Assembly (NCBI GenBank): GCA_027924585.1 | Contig: BSBM01000036.1 | Span: 4,147,001-4,211,000 of the forward strand | Length of the DNA: 64,000 bases | Reading direction: 5' to 3' | Source of the DNA: Larix kaempferi | Taxonomy: Eukaryota > Streptophyta > Pinopsida > Pinales > Pinaceae | Shown here: one piece after another, positions 41,674-53,940 of the stretch | How the letters are laid out: the number at the start of each line of letters is the position of its first letter | How positions within the stretch are numbered: position 1 is the stretch's first letter | Position numbers and translations under genes: made by a program | The notes under the pieces: generated by a model | Told to the model about the DNA's origin: nothing | Seen by the model: the letters and a program-made list of their open reading frames with translations, nothing else | Databases searched by the model: none

Positions 41674-44564
41674 TTTCCATAGAAATTATCAATCATGGAC
41701 ATAACAATTTATATTCTCTTGTGAGGTGATGTTTTTCTTCAAAAAATCTAGGAAATCACAATAATTACACAATGGGTGTATGATGCAAAAGAATCCCAAT
41801 GTACACTAGTGTCAAAGGAACATAGAGAGTATCCAATGACATGACCATGTGTCTAGTGTATAATAGAAATGGAGGAACAACTTGGATAATGTTGGTATGT
41901 AGCAACATCATGCACAGGAAAATATACACACATGAAAGAAGGATATATCAATTCATGCATTCACTATACCATTGCTAAGCTCATAATCAAGAAATTGGTC
42001 TATGTTTTACTAACCTTAGAAATTTTCCAACAACAAATTTACAAAGAAAATTTGATTAACTTTCCATATAGCCGATCGTCAATATTTGAATTATTAGAGG
42101 ATAGTTCTGACTTCATATTTCCAAGAGTAAGCTTTTATAGGATTTATCTACCCCACATGAGAACAATTTTCCATATTTAGAGATGTGTTTTACCTAGTTG
42201 TTAGGTTACCCTTATTTTTTTTAGATCCTCTACCACTACAATTATTTATATTTGCCCATTTTTAGCAACTAAAACATTAGATATATATCTTTTCCCTATA
42301 TATTAAAAAAATTTGTAATTTCTAGTCATTAGTCTATATAATATTTTGGCAAATATAAATGTCTCACCTAAGACTATATGCCATTACATGAAATTATCTA
42401 AGTGATGCACCCACCATTTCATTAATTTGCACCATTTCCTCCCAATGCACAAGGGAAAGTGTTTTATTCACGTTGATAGCCAACTATGTATCATATTATT
42501 CACATAACCATTGTTATATTAATGTTCTGAGTTTTTCCTACATCATAATCAAATGAGGGTTTTAATTCAGTTTATAATCAATACTTTTATTAAAGATTTC
42601 TTTTTTATTTACATCACTTGATTTTTCAATTTCTCGACTAAGTGAATGTGGTCCTCACTTTTAGTGGTTGGCTTGATTAGGTTAATCCAGTTGGGTTAAA
42701 TATATCAGTTTTAAGAAGATACTCTCATTGCATGAAATTATCGATGGCTATGTTACCTAACTAAGATTTTGAAATCCATACACTGATACCCACCCCTGGT
42801 TGGGTTAATGTGATCAACTCATATTGATTGTGTTTGAGGAGTAGTTCTCAAGACAAAGGAAACTACATGATTTCCTTATTACATTCATTAGGTATTTACT
42901 TTGATTAATTCTTTGAGGATCTAGTCGTATAAGTAACACATAAAAGGAACTCAATAATATAATGGTCAATTCCTTATTAAGAATTTACAAGTAGTAAGCT
43001 AATTGATACTTATAAGAGTATCTCAATCTCAATGAGTGATCCATGATTAATCCATCATCATGATAATACAATAAGGTAAAAGGAAAGTTCGTCCCAATGA
43101 TTGATCATCTACATGGACCTTGACAAGTCATTTTGAGGTCCTTGTGGATGAGACTAGGACTCCATACAATACGTGAAATAGTGAGGTTCTAAACTATATT
43201 TACTAATAAATGAGACATGCCAACCAAGATAGAAACTTAAAGTCAAGAGAAATTGAAATGTGTTATTTCATTTATCTCATTAAATTATCAACGAGTTTTT
43301 ACTAAGTCTTATTTCTTTAGAGGACCTCAATCTCTTGATGTTTGATCCTTTATTGAATCATTGTATAAGGTAGACCGATTATGACTTAAAATAATATATC
43401 AATCTCCACATCATTGATCATAGATCAAGCTATCACGAAGGTTAGGGTAGTGGTGAATGAGATAAAAGGGAAGAAACATTCTTGATGATTCATAAACCAC
43501 ATGGTTCTTAATGAGTCATCTCGAGGTCCATTTAGCAGCTTGACATTCAAATTTTGTGCAAGCAAGTACGATATTTGATTGATAAGTGCACATATAAAAA
43601 AATGACATGTATGAATAAACCTTTCAACTTAAAGTTAAAATGTAGTAAAAATATGAATTCTCATTTGATTCTTCAAATCAACTACATTTTTTTCTTAAGC
43701 CCCAAAATTTGAGATAGTTAAAAAGATAACCTATAAATAGGATTTGGGGTCAAATATCATGCCTAATATCGCAAGACATGTGAGGAAAAAATTCAATCAA
43801 AAGCAGGTATAGTTGCTAGTAACAAATATAATCACCCTCCAAGAATATGGAGATGCTCCCTAGAATTCCAAGGAACACAATTGTAATAGCTTAGTGAATC
43901 CTCAACTATCAACATAATAGTATTAGTGACAATGACCAATAAGTAAAACGAGGGGAAGATATTTCATATTTAGACCATGGGAGGAAAACAAAGATCCTTG
44001 TCCTTCAATTGGGAATGTGTGCACTATACTTGGTATCACATGCTAGGAATGGATCTTAGGGCCTACACCATGGCCAAGGGAGGATTGGGTTTTTGGAAAT
44101 TTACCATGGCCAAAGGAACAATGCTTCTCATGACCGTTACTATTACTAGTTTTTTCACACCATTACTAGGATTTTTCACACTAGGAATAATTATCGAGTC
44201 CTTTACCAATAACATGAACAATCCATCTAACTAGGAATACATTAAACAACCACACATATCCTTTTTAAGGGTTCTTTAGCCTCTTGGTGGAATAAGGGCT
44301 CTATTAGGAGGTTTTTTGCATCACATATGAAGCTTAGGGACTATTCCATGGATGGATGAGGAAATTAAGGGCATTAACCCTTAAACAAATTATTTTGATA
44401 TCAATAACTATGAGCATGCCCTCTAAATTGGGAATATGGATGCTATAAGTATGTTTTCCACCATAAGAATAAGCCCTAGGGCATATATCATTGTCAAGGG
44501 AGGAAAATAAGGAAGTTATGCCCCAAACAAATTTTATATCCTCCATTATTAAGACTAGAGGAAT
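41674..44564. other. Non-coding spacer between E2 and E3 with diverged repeats
   Basis: No gene or element body is recognised. Two pairs of diverged segments are visible: about 43,065-43,145 with 43,455-43,535 (both ending TCATxTxGAGGTCC), and about 43,995-44,105 with 44,415-44,505 (both with AATTGGGAAT, AGGGC and CAAGGGAGGA in the same order). Spacing is about 390-420 bases in both. Open frames at 41,932 and 43,977 show no signature. Confidence 0.4.
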
Positions 44565-44569
44565 AGTTT
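44565..44569. repeat. Target-site duplication of E3, left (AGTTT)
   Basis: AGTTT before the left LTR; AGTTC at 61,870-61,874 after the right LTR. One mismatch is compatible with later mutation. Confidence 0.6.
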
Positions 44570-46352
44570 TGTAGTGTCCCTTTTAATGAATTTGTAAAAA
44601 TTAGGGAAATTTGTTGTTTTTGGCCAATTCGACCCTTAGAATAATAATGACTCAAATGCTTCCAAATCGCTCCAAATGTTTCCAAATTGGGTCTGAATGT
44701 GTTTGAAAGGTATTAAGAAATAAAAATGAGGCTGATGGATGCTTGGAAAATCTCAAAAGACTTCTACAACATTCATTTACAATCATGATAAAATAGGGAA
44801 ATTTACTAGTAAATTCGAGGTTCAAACCCCCAAGAGTAGGGGACAAAAATGGCTTCCCAAATGCAGTACGACCCTCCAAAATTTTAGAAAATAGACATAT
44901 AATATTTAAAGGACTTCAATGGGCTCCCAAATGCATCATTAATCAGTTCCTAAAGGCTGCTTCAACTCCCATAAAACATAGATTTGTAAACATGCTTTCA
45001 CATAGGGGGAAATGCTAGTAAAACTCCACAGCTTGCTATGAAATTTGAGATAATTGTTCCAATGAATTGTATAAAGTTCATGAGAATTATTCAATACATT
45101 AATTTCTCTCCATACAGCAATAAATCACATATGTTGACTAAGACAAATAGAAACTAAGCAACTTCAAGCTCTTACAACAAGATATAGGGGAAAATGGCAC
45201 CATTCATACATAGTTTGGAATTTTTACATAGTTTCACTAGGAGTTTAGATTGGAGGTTATTCTGAGAATAAAATACAGATTACATACATCAGATTAAAAA
45301 TAAATCATGCCAAAAGATCTCCCCCAAAGATATCAGCATCTCACCAAGTGCGCCCTTCCTCCAAGGGCCAAAATATGAAGAGAAATGTGAGAGAGGTGTG
45401 GAAACAAGTTGAAGAAGAGAATATCACAAGAATCCCTGTAGCTTCAACCTAAAAAAAATGAATCAATTGTAGCTCCAAATTAAAGGTCTAAATGGCCTCT
45501 CCAATTTCCATTTAGGATGGGAATCTTTCACCCTCAAAATTGGTACTAAGGCAAGTAGAGTAAACACTCCACTAGCATGGACAAGCTATGCTCTCCGATA
45601 TGCAAAATGAGAAATGATCAAAAGCCCATATCCTTCTTTGATATTGTCTTTTATAAACTTCCCAAGCCTTCCATGGTTTGAACTCCTTCCAGAATATTCA
45701 TTCCAACTCGAATTGGGAAGAGATTCCAATGTGTGCCACTTGTCCAACAATTCCTAGACTCCATCTTCACCAGTTTGAAGGAGGAGGCTTCTTGGCTGCC
45801 CTAACTCCCTTGTGCACCCTCTTGGAGGCTATTTTTAGCCCTGACATGTCATATTGGTCATATTTCAGCAATCAAGTCTGATTTTTGTGATAAGTGTCAT
45901 AGCATCTTCATCATTGTTGTCAAAGAAGTTGGGGAATCTAGCCCAAGTGTCTAAATATCTATAAAATGCCTCTTCCTCTTCCATGGGAGTTACTATTCCA
46001 CTCCAATTCGACCTTCATTGAGTCATTCCAAGTATAATGACCTTCCAAATCCCCCAGGAACATTAGACTCGACCTTGGATTCGAATGGGTGAGAATGGGA
46101 TGCCATGTGGCATATGGATTCTGGCTTTGTGTGGGTCCCACATCACCAATGTGCCTCCATGACCAAGTGCCACCTTATTTTCCTATTTTAAATATTCATT
46201 TATCCCATTTTAATATATTTATGTCAAGCTAATGTCCATTTGGTGTTTATTATCTACCTTATTCAAAATCCAATTGTTTCCACCCCAACCTATGGAACTT
46301 GTAGATTGGTGGAATTTTCCCTTCTAGTATCTATTTGGATGGAGACATTACA
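44570..46352 (-). repeat. E3 3' LTR (1,783 bp)
   Basis: On the minus strand it starts TGTAATGTCTCC (46,352) and ends GGGACACTACA (44,570). It is collinear with 60,087-61,869 and the same length. The small frames within it (44,334-46,141) are not genes. Confidence 0.9.
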
Positions 46353-47257
46353 GTCCTCCCCACCCAAGATTTATTTCCCTCAAGAAATTGTAAATTAGGA
46401 TGCTGAAAAATTTGTTCCTCTTCCCATGTGGCATCCTCACTCGGAAAATCTTTCCATTGTACCAAATATTCTCTTATGGTTTTGCTCCTCAATTTCCATT
46501 CTCTTGTCTTCAAATTTTTTTCTAGAATAAGTATGAGTTGTCCTTCATTATCCAATGGAGGGAGTGTTTCTGAAATATAAATTTTCTTACCAATAGCCTT
46601 CTTAAGGCATGACACATGAAATGCAATGTGTATTTTTCTACCTTCTGAAAGTTCTAACTCATAAGCTACCTCCCCAACTTTTCGAACTATCTTGTATGGA
46701 CCATAATACCTTGGTTTGATATTTTCTGATCCTTTCCATTTCAAGGAGGTTTGTTTATATGGATGCAGCCTCAAATAAACCAAATAATTCACTTGAAAAG
46801 TTCTTTCCACCCTATGTTGATCCACATATTGTTTTTGTTGATTTTGGGCAACTTGCAAATTGTCTTTTAGAAGTTTCAAAATACCTTGACTTTCCTACAC
46901 CCAATCCTTAGCTTTTGGGGCTCTACTATAACCAAATATGTGCTCAACAAATGTGAGTGCTTCATAACCATAAAGTGCTTTGAAAGGAGACATGCCAATG
47001 GACATATGGAAAGTAGTATTGTAGCAAAACTCACCCAAGTGTAGCCATTTCACCCATGCTTTATGCTGCTCACCAACATAGTTCCTCAAGTACCCCTCCA
47101 ACCATTGATTCACTCTCTCTGTTTGGACATCAGTTTGAGGATGATAGCTTGTTCTTTGAGTCAATTGAGTGCCCACCAAATTGAAAATTTCTTGCCAAAA
47201 GGAACTCATAAATATGATATCTCTATCACTCACAATGTTCTTGGGAAGTCCATGCAA
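46331..47257 (-). pseudogene. E3 integrase core end, C-terminal domain and chromodomain
   Basis: Piece 47,257-46,895 has MHGLPKNIVSDRDIIF (second core Asp) and TDVQTERVNQWLEGYLRNYV (core Glu). A TAG at 46,895 follows, and the reading goes on (46,879-46,331) with QHRVERTFQVNYLVYLRLHP, GPYKIVRKVGEVAYELEL and FHVSCLKKAIG. A chromodomain REYLVQWKDFPSEDATWEEE has its aromatic residues in place. The frame overlaps the 3' LTR by about 20 bases. In chromoviruses the chromodomain guides integration to histone-marked chromatin. Confidence 0.9.
46353..46368 (-). other. E3 polypurine tract
   Basis: The minus strand reads TTGGGTGGGGAGGAC directly before the LTR start TGTAATG. It would prime plus-strand synthesis. 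Confidence 0.75.
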
Positions 47258-48601
47258 TCAAAAAATTTCTCTAAAGAATAGATCAGCCACTTGTGCAGCA
47301 GTAAAAAATGATGTAATAGAAAATAAATGAGAAAATTTGGTGAGTCTATCCACCACAACATAAATACAATCCTTACCCAAAGCTTTGGGTAAACCTGTGA
47401 TGAACTCCATGGATATACTTTCCCATTTTTGTTGTGGAATGGGAAATGGTTGCAATAGACCAGCAAGTGGTGTGTGTTCAAATTTGTTTTCTTGACATAT
47501 ATTGCATTCATTCACATACTTTAGAACATATTCCTTCAGCCCTTTCCAATAGAACCTTTTCCTTAGTTTCCTATATGTTTTGAAAAAACCAGGATGACCT
47601 ACCAAAGGAGAATCACGGGCTTCCTTCAAAATATTGTGCTTTAGATTCGAACCATGAACCAAGTATATTCTATCCTTATAGTATATTAGGCCATTCAAAA
47701 TCTTGTATATATCATCTCCTTTGACCCCATCTAACACATCACACACAAAACTATCTTTTGCATACTTAACTATTAGCATACCTTTCCAATCTTTCGAAAT
47801 GTCCATAAGGGAAAATAAAGGTCTCCTAGATAATGCATCTGCTACAATATTATTCTTCCCTTTTACATATTCAATGTCAAAATAAAAATCTTGGACTTGG
47901 ATTACCCACTTTTGTTGCCTTTCATTGAGATCCTTTTGTGTGAGAAAATGCCTTAAACTGTTATGATCAGTTTTGACCACAAACGTATTCCCCACCAGAT
48001 ATTGTCTAAACTTGTCCAAGGCATGCATGATGGCTAACATTTCTTTGTCATATATGGAGTAGAGATTCTCATGTGGCTGCAAATTTCTGCTCTCAAAAGC
48101 TATGGGGTGTTGATTTTTCTTTAGGACTGCCCCTATTCCTTCTCTTGATGCATCACATTCCAAAACAAAAGGTTTAGAAAAATCTGGTAATGCAAGTAAT
48201 GGACAACTACTCATTACCTCTTTCATTCTTTGGAAATAATTTTCATCATATTCATCCCATTTGAAAGCATCCTTCTTGGTCAAATCAGTAAGTGGAGCAG
48301 TTAATTTGGAGAACCCCTTCACAAACTTCCTATAGTAAGTGCATATTCCAATGAAGCCTCTCAATTCCGTGATGTTTTTGGGTGATGGCCATTCAAGAAT
48401 AGCCTTTATTTTCTCCATGTGCACCTTTACTCCATATTTCCCAATGATATGCCGAAACAAAACTTCTTTCAACCCAAATTCACACTTGAACAACTTAGCA
48501 AACAAAGCTTGTTCATGCAAGATTTTCAATACAACTTCTAAATGGTGCAAATGTTCCTCCCATGTCTTACTGCAAATCAAAATATCATCAAAGAAAACCA
48601 A
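47258..48601 (-). pseudogene. E3 reverse transcriptase end, RNase H and integrase start
   Basis: 447 open codons. It starts in the reverse transcriptase active site ([16 protein letters not shown]), then has the thumb ITELRGFIGICTYYRKFVKG. RNase H shows LECDASREGIGAVLKK, IAFESRNLQPHENLYSIYD and VKTDHNSLRHFL, ending VADALSRRP. The integrase HHCC domain follows (HPGFFKTYRKLRKRFYW and CNICQENK), then the core start SMEFITGLPKALG, where the first catalytic Asp is Glu (MEF). Otherwise the reading is intact over its whole length, the longest pol piece in E3. Confidence 0.92.
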
Positions 48602-49208
48602 AACAAAATTACGAAGCTACTTGCAAAATATTTTGTTCATGCATGATTGGAATGTGGTTGGAGCATTGGTCAAACCAAAAGGCATGACAAGAAATTCAAA
48701 ATGGCCATAGTGACATCGGAAAGTAGTTTTCTCCACATCCTCCTCCTTCATTCGAATCTAGTGGTAACCTAATCTGAGATAAATTTTGGAGAAGAATTTT
48801 TCTCCAAATAGCTCATCCATGAGCTCATCTGATCTATGGATGGGATATCTATTCTTAATTTTCTACTTTTTTAGAGCTCTAAAATCGATGCACATCCTCA
48901 AGGTTCCATCCTTTTTCTTCACCAAAACAATTGAAGAATCATAGGGACTAGAGCTTGGTCTAATGAGTCCCAATTCCAAGAGTTCTTGAATAGCCTTCTC
49001 AATCTCATATATGAAATTTTTTGGGTGTATATATGGTGGTATTTGGATAGGTGAAGTACCCACCTCCAAAACAATGGTGTGCTCAACTCCTCTATCATGT
49101 GGCCTTCCAGGAGGAAGGTCTCCAAAAACCCCTTCATATTTCTGTAGGAGTTGATATATCTTCCTTGGATGTTCTGCAATATTTATGTTTGGCTTGGGGG
49201 AAGTGACG
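48602..49208 (-). pseudogene. E3 reverse transcriptase, N-terminal half
   Basis: Upstream of the FFDD box the minus strand reads AIQELLELGLIRPSSSPYDS, VLVKKKDGTLRMCIDFRALKK (49,069-48,863), then a stop, then FFSKIYLRLGYH (where the family has [11 protein letters not shown]; the catalytic Asp is Tyr here) and [18 protein letters not shown] stop follows CK near 48,620. Before 49,069 a linker with PGRPHD-type sequence runs up to the E4 insertion at 49,208. Confidence 0.85.
49204..49208. repeat. Target-site duplication of E4, left (TGACG)
   Basis: TGACG before the left LTR, TGATG at 55,316-55,320 after the right LTR; four of five bases match. Confidence 0.65.
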
Positions 49209-49583
49209 TGTGAGGAACCTGCAACAATTAATTGATAAAATGCACAATATATGAGATCACAGAATACTTTTATTGATCGCAGGCCACTTCGAGGGGGAAA
49301 CCTCCTTTGAGCAAGCTCAATACAAATAAATTCACGGTGCCTTCATTGACCTCAAAACAAACTTATATACTAAGTCTAGGAGCCAATACTATGGGTCAAA
49401 CCCATGGGCCAGTACAAACTATGGATCAACAAATACTACATGATGACTTACAAAGCATATGCGTCCAACAACAATAATACAAACTATGGATCAACAAATA
49501 CTACGGGATGTCTTACAAAGCATATGCGTCCAACAAAAATATACTAACAGAGTAAAGAGAAGGGTTGACATGGGTTCCTAACA
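49209..49583 (-). repeat. E4 3' LTR (375 bp)
   Basis: On minus it starts TGTTAGGAACCC (49,583) and ends GGTTCCTCACA (49,209). It contains a direct repeat of about 67 bp: ACAAACTATGGATCAACAAATACTAC...ACAAAGCATATGCGTCCAACAA occurs twice (about 49,415-49,475 and 49,482-49,535). The right LTR has the same duplication. Confidence 0.92.
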
Positions 49584-49597
49584 TCCCCTCCCTTTAG
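49584..49597 (-). other. E4 polypurine tract
   Basis: The minus strand reads CTAAAGGGAGGGGA directly before the LTR start TGTTAGG. Confidence 0.85.
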
Positions 49598-49610
49598 AAA
49601 AGCTTTGTCC

Positions 49611-50336
49611 TCAAAACTTTAGATGTGGAAATTGTTGTTGAATCTGAAGGAGTGGTTCCCATGGAGCATCCTCTGGTGGCATTATGTGCCACTGAATTAA
49701 GACCTCAGTGATAGGGCGAGAGAGAAGCTGACGAGTGCGCTTATTGAGGACGGCCTCCGGATCCAAAAGGATGGATCCTTCATTATCCAGTTCTGGTAAA
49801 ATAGTTTGTCCTTTGATGTTGGTGCCAAGAAATTTCTTCAGACAAGAGACATGAAATACTGGATGAATGCGAGAAGAAGGAGGAAGTTCCACTTTATAAG
49901 CAACATACCCAATATTTTGAAGAATCCTATATGGACCATAGAAATTTGGAGCGAGCTTATGACGCCCTTTGAGTTTCAAAGAGGATTTCTTGTAAGGATG
50001 GAGACGAAGAAAAACCATACCACCTGTTTGAAAAGTGTGCTCAGAACGGTGCTGATCGGCTTGTTGCTTCATGCGATTTCTTGCCATGTGAATATTGTCC
50101 CACAAAATGCAAAGAATCTGATTGCAGTTTTGAAGGACCGTGTCAACTTCCTGAACTGGTGAACTGCTGGGGGTGTATGGAAGAAGAACTGGCGGTGCAT
50201 GACCATAGACTGCTTCATATGGAGTCATTTTAGAGATAGTGTAGTAAGAGGTATTGTACCACCATTCAGCGAGAGGGAGCCAATTTTCCCACTGATGTTG
50301 TTGTTCAGAGGTGAAGCAACGAAGATAAGTTTCCAA
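49611..50336 (-). pseudogene. E4 integrase end and chromodomain
   Basis: 241 open codons: METYLRCFTSEQQHQWENW, LAEWWYNTSYYTISKMTPYEAVYG (core end), then QHRSEHTFQTGGMVFLRLHP, GPYRILQNIGYVAYKVELPP and FHVSCLKKFLG (C-terminal domain). It ends in VLIQWHIMPPEDAPWEP, a chromodomain in which the usual WKG is WHI and the second Trp is kept. The frame ends 14 bases before the purine tract. A stop separates it from the core at about 50,337-50,357. Confidence 0.9.
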
Positions 50337-51154
50337 TCATTTATTGATAATTTCAGTCTAACCATCTATTTGTGGGTGATACCCTAAACTCATCTTCAGT
50401 TTGGTGCCAATGTGGCGAAATAGTTCTGTCCAAAAATGACTGGTGAAAGTCTCATCACGGTCCGAGACAATGGAAGAAGGGATTCCATGAAGACGAAAGA
50501 TATGGTCCAGGAAAATTTGAGTGACTGAAGGGGTTGTATAGGGATGGCTGGGAGAACAAAAATGAAAATATTTGGAGAGGTGATCAACCAAAACCAAAAT
50601 CACTGTCTTCCCTCCCGATTTAGGGATCCCTTCAATGAAATCCATAGAAATATCTATCCAAATCCGTGTAGGTAGAGGAAAGGGTTCGAGCAATCCCGGA
50701 AGGAGTGTCATTTCACCCTTATTGCGCTGGCATGTATCACATTCAACCACCATCTATTGAATTGTCCTTTTCATTCCTTTCCAAAATAATTTACGTCGTT
50801 CCCGCTCATACGTTTTGAGTAACCCAGAGTTCCCTGTCGATGGAGAAGCATGGAGTTCATAGAAGACAACATGTTGAATATCTGTGCTCTGGGGAAGCAC
50901 CAGACGACCTTGTATCTCAGGGAAGCACCATCCCAAGAGTAATGTGGTACAACAGAAGGGTTTTTGGCCAAGCGTTGGATGATTTGATATAATGAAGAGT
51001 CATTGACATAGCCCTGTTCAACAGATTGCAACCAGTTTGGAACAAGAATAGAAATAGCTGAAAGAGAACCTTGGTCATCAAATGTGCGAGAAAGAGCATC
51101 CTCCACAATATTGTTCTTACCCTTCTTGTAAGTGATCTCATAGTCATAACCCAT
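50337..51154 (-). pseudogene. E4 integrase, N-terminal and core domains
   Basis: Reading minus from 51,154: YKKGKNNIVEDALSRTFDD is the RNase H/integrase hinge. The zinc domain is spread over frames (HASPSTGNSGLLKTY and CDTCQRNKGEM; the second His of HHCC falls at a frame change). The core (50,753-50,358) has WIDISMDFIEGIPKSGGK, SSIVSDRDETFTSHFW and a tail HPQIDG, where the frame hits a stop before the catalytic Glu. It carried out strand transfer of the cDNA. Confidence 0.88.
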
Positions 51155-51880
51155 GAGTTTGCTAACCTATTTATGTTGTGCTGGGGAGGATAAACGATGT
51201 TCTAGGAAATATTTCAGACTCTAGTGATCAGTCTTGATGCAGAAATTATTCCCTAATAGGTATGGTTACCGCTTCTGTACTGCATGAAAAATAGCCATCA
51301 TTTCCTTCTCATATGTAGAGGCAACTAAATTATTACCTGAAAGGGATTTGCTAGTGAACGCAATGGGGTGTTCATCTTGAAGGAGAACAACACCAAGTCC
51401 ATTGCCGCAAGCATCACTCTCAATAGTGAAGGGCTTGGAAAAATCGGGCATGGCTAGAACATGTGTAGTACACATAGCTTGTTTCAGTTTGTCAAATGCA
51501 CACTCCGTAGCATGTGTCCATGTAAAAGCATCCTTTTTCAACAGAGCAGTTAATGGAGCTGCAATCTTCCCATAATCCTTGACAAACTTGCGGTAGTAGT
51601 CAGTCAACCCCAAAAAACCACGAAGGCTCTTAAGTGTCTTAGGATGCGGCCAATTGTTCATGGCAAAGATTTTGGCAGGATCCACATGAACCCCTTGTGT
51701 TGAAATAATGTTCCCGAGATACTCTACCTCCTTCTGTCCAAAAACACATTTAGACCGTTTGGCGTGGAGATGATGGTCAGAGAAAAGTTGCATTACAAGA
51801 TCCAAATGCTGGAGATGTTCAGCCCATGTTTTACTGTAGATGAGGATATCATCAAAGAAGACCCGAATGAATTTCCGCAA
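51155..51880 (-). pseudogene. E4 reverse transcriptase end and RNase H
   Basis: From 51,880: [21 protein letters not shown] (active site FFDD), the thumb LKSLRGFLGLTDYYRKFVKD, and RNase H with IESDACGNGLGVVLLQ (catalytic SDA), IAFTSKSLSGNNLVASTYEKE, up to a frame change near 51,266. The remaining RNase H block lies between 51,155 and 51,265 in another frame, with a stop (where IKTDHxSL would be expected). The FFDD box is shared with E3. Confidence 0.88.
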
Positions 51881-52582
51881 GTAGGGCCGAAATATTTATT
51901 CATCAAGGCCTGGAATGTGGAAGGAGCATTAGTGAGGCCAAAGAACATGACCAAAAACTCATAGTGGCCATCATGTGTGTGGAAAGCTGTTTTAGGGATA
52001 TCATCCTTATGAACCCGAATTTGATGATACCCAGAACGAAGATCCAACTTGGAGAAACATTGAGCACCATGAAGCTCATCAACAATAGGAATTGGAAACT
52101 TATCCTTGATTGTGAGGTGATTAAGTGCTTGGAAGTCAATGTAGAGGCGCCATGACCCATTTTTTTGCGGACAAGAATAACTGGTGAGGAAAAGGAACTA
52201 GTGCTTAGGCGAATAATACCTTGCTTCAATAAGTCCCGAACGAGCATTTCAATCTCTGTTTTTTGGTGAAATGGGTAGCGATGGGACCTGATGTTGGGAG
52301 GAACACTTCCAGGAAGGAGCTGAATACGATGGTCCTCTGGCCTTGAAGGTGGAAATCCCACTAGTTCAGCAAAGACACCTGTATAACGATCCAAAATTTG
52401 TTGTAGATCCAAAGGAGTAGTGGAGACCGCTGATGGTTGCATATGAATGGAATGGATCTGAGCGATGACACCATGTGAATTCTTTTTAAGGATTTTCTCC
52501 ATGCGATGTGAACTGATGATGCTGAGAGACCCTGGTTGTAAGTCTGTCAATGTGTGTTTTTTCCATCGGATGAAAACTGCAT
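51881..52582 (-). pseudogene. E4 reverse transcriptase, N-terminal half
   Basis: The minus strand from 52,550 reads a linker and then HRIQLLPGSVPPNIRSHRYP, HQKTEIEMLVRDLLKQGIIR and [10 protein letters not shown] (52,550-52,170). A frame change follows. [20 protein letters not shown] and [20 protein letters not shown] (52,047-51,900) hold the first catalytic Asp (MDLRSG). In the usual MPFGL the Pro is Phe. Two frames together cover the finger and palm. Confidence 0.88.
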
Positions 52583-53257
52583 CTAAAGTTCAGCAAAATC
52601 CCATAATATGGGGTCAAGTGTGCGTAGCCATTGAGCGCCCAAAACCACATCACATTCGCCTAAGCTCAAGGAAAACATGTCAGAGCATAGGTTATAACAT
52701 CCCATAGAGAGACGCATATTGCAACACTTCCCTTTGCAAGGTAAGGTACCCCCATTGGAAACCATCACTTCAAAGTTGGAGCAAGGATGGACAAAACAGT
52801 CAGTCTATTTGGTGATCCTAGGGTCAATGAAGTTATGAGTGCTACCCGAATCAATGAGTATTGTAAGAGGAAGCTTCTTGAAGTAACCACTGACCCACAT
52901 TGTGTGAGGGGTGGTGATTCTGGCTAAAGCATGGAGAGATATATCTGGGTGGTCGTTCGGAGACAGAGGGTCAACATGCGGCTGCTGAATGTCGACCTGG
53001 CCATCTATTGTATATGGAGCTTCTTCACCAATTTCAGAGGCAGGCGAGGAATCCACATCCAAGAGATAGAGATTTTGTTCAACACATCTATGGCCCCAAG
53101 TGAATTTCTCATCACAATTATAACAAAGCCCTTTTTCTCTGCATGCCTGCATCTCTGTTTCAGACAAATGCTTGATAGGAGTTGGTCGAGGAGCTGGAGG
53201 GATGGGAGGTCGTTGAGAAAGCATATTTCTAAAGAGAACAAAAGTGGTTTGGAGCAT
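52583..53257 (-). pseudogene. E4 zinc knuckle and protease
   Basis: LSETEMQACREKGLCYNCDEKFTWGHRC (53,180-53,090) holds the knuckle CYNCDEKFTWGHRC of the form common in plant chromoviruses. The protease active site ILIDSGSTHNFID (about 52,860-52,815) is intact. A stop at 52,805 follows, and then MVSNGGTLPCKGKCCNM and GECDVVLGAQWLRTL (52,768-52,590), the second protease block. Gag and Pol are in one continuous frame order, so the original was a single polyprotein. Confidence 0.9.
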
Positions 53258-53913
53258 TGTTGGGCTACAATCTTGTCTTCTGCCAACTTATCCAACCCTA
53301 GAGCTTCCATCATTATGTTGGGACATCACATTTTGACCTGAGAGCAGATTGCATCCTTTAGATCACTGATAAAACAACTCATGTAGAATTCATCAGGCAA
53401 TCCTTCGGTGTGGTTGGCCAGTTTCTCAAATTCGGTCTGATACTCTCTCACAGTGCCAATTTGGAGAAGTTTAGTGAGTGCTCCGATGAAGTCATCAAAA
53501 GCACTAGGACCAAATCATTGCAAAAGGAGATGGAAAAAATCTGGCCATTTTGGATCTTCATGAGTCTTGATGTACCAACAGTACCATTGAAGAGATTCTT
53601 GTTCCAAATGAAATGATGCAAGGGGAAATTTGTTGACATCAAAAGTATTATGCAGACTGAAATATTGTTCTTCCAGATAGATCCATCCAGTCGGATCAGT
53701 ACCATTGAAGAGGGGAAAATCAAGCTTTGGACCATAGAAATTGCTGGAAGAAGAGAACCCATTGTCTGAAGAAGACTCTCACTGTCGTTTATTAGTCATG
53801 GTGGAATGCTCAAGATAGAGGCAAAGAAATTTTTCATCTAGATCCTAGAGTTTGGTTTTGAGGGCTGCAAGTTCTTCCTCCATGGTTTTTTCTTCTGCGC
53901 GGGTGACAACCAT
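53258..53913 (-). pseudogene. E4 Gag, capsid region
   Basis: The probable start is MVVTRAEEKTMEEELAALK at 53,913, a Glu/Lys/Leu-rich helical N-terminus. After a TAG come LDFPLFNGTDPTGWIYLEEQYF, FPLASFHLEQESLQWY and QTEFEKLANHTEGLPDEF, the retrotransposon Gag order. Stops are seen near 53,840, 53,775, 53,520 and 53,330. It formed the particle. The small + frames here are shadows. Confidence 0.85.
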
Positions 53914-53940
53914 AACCAGGAGTTTTATTTTTTATTTTTT

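Noticed and set aside
43977-44234. 85-codon open frame with a hydrophobic end
   Set aside because: Overlaps one of the diverged repeat pairs and is not open in the other copy.
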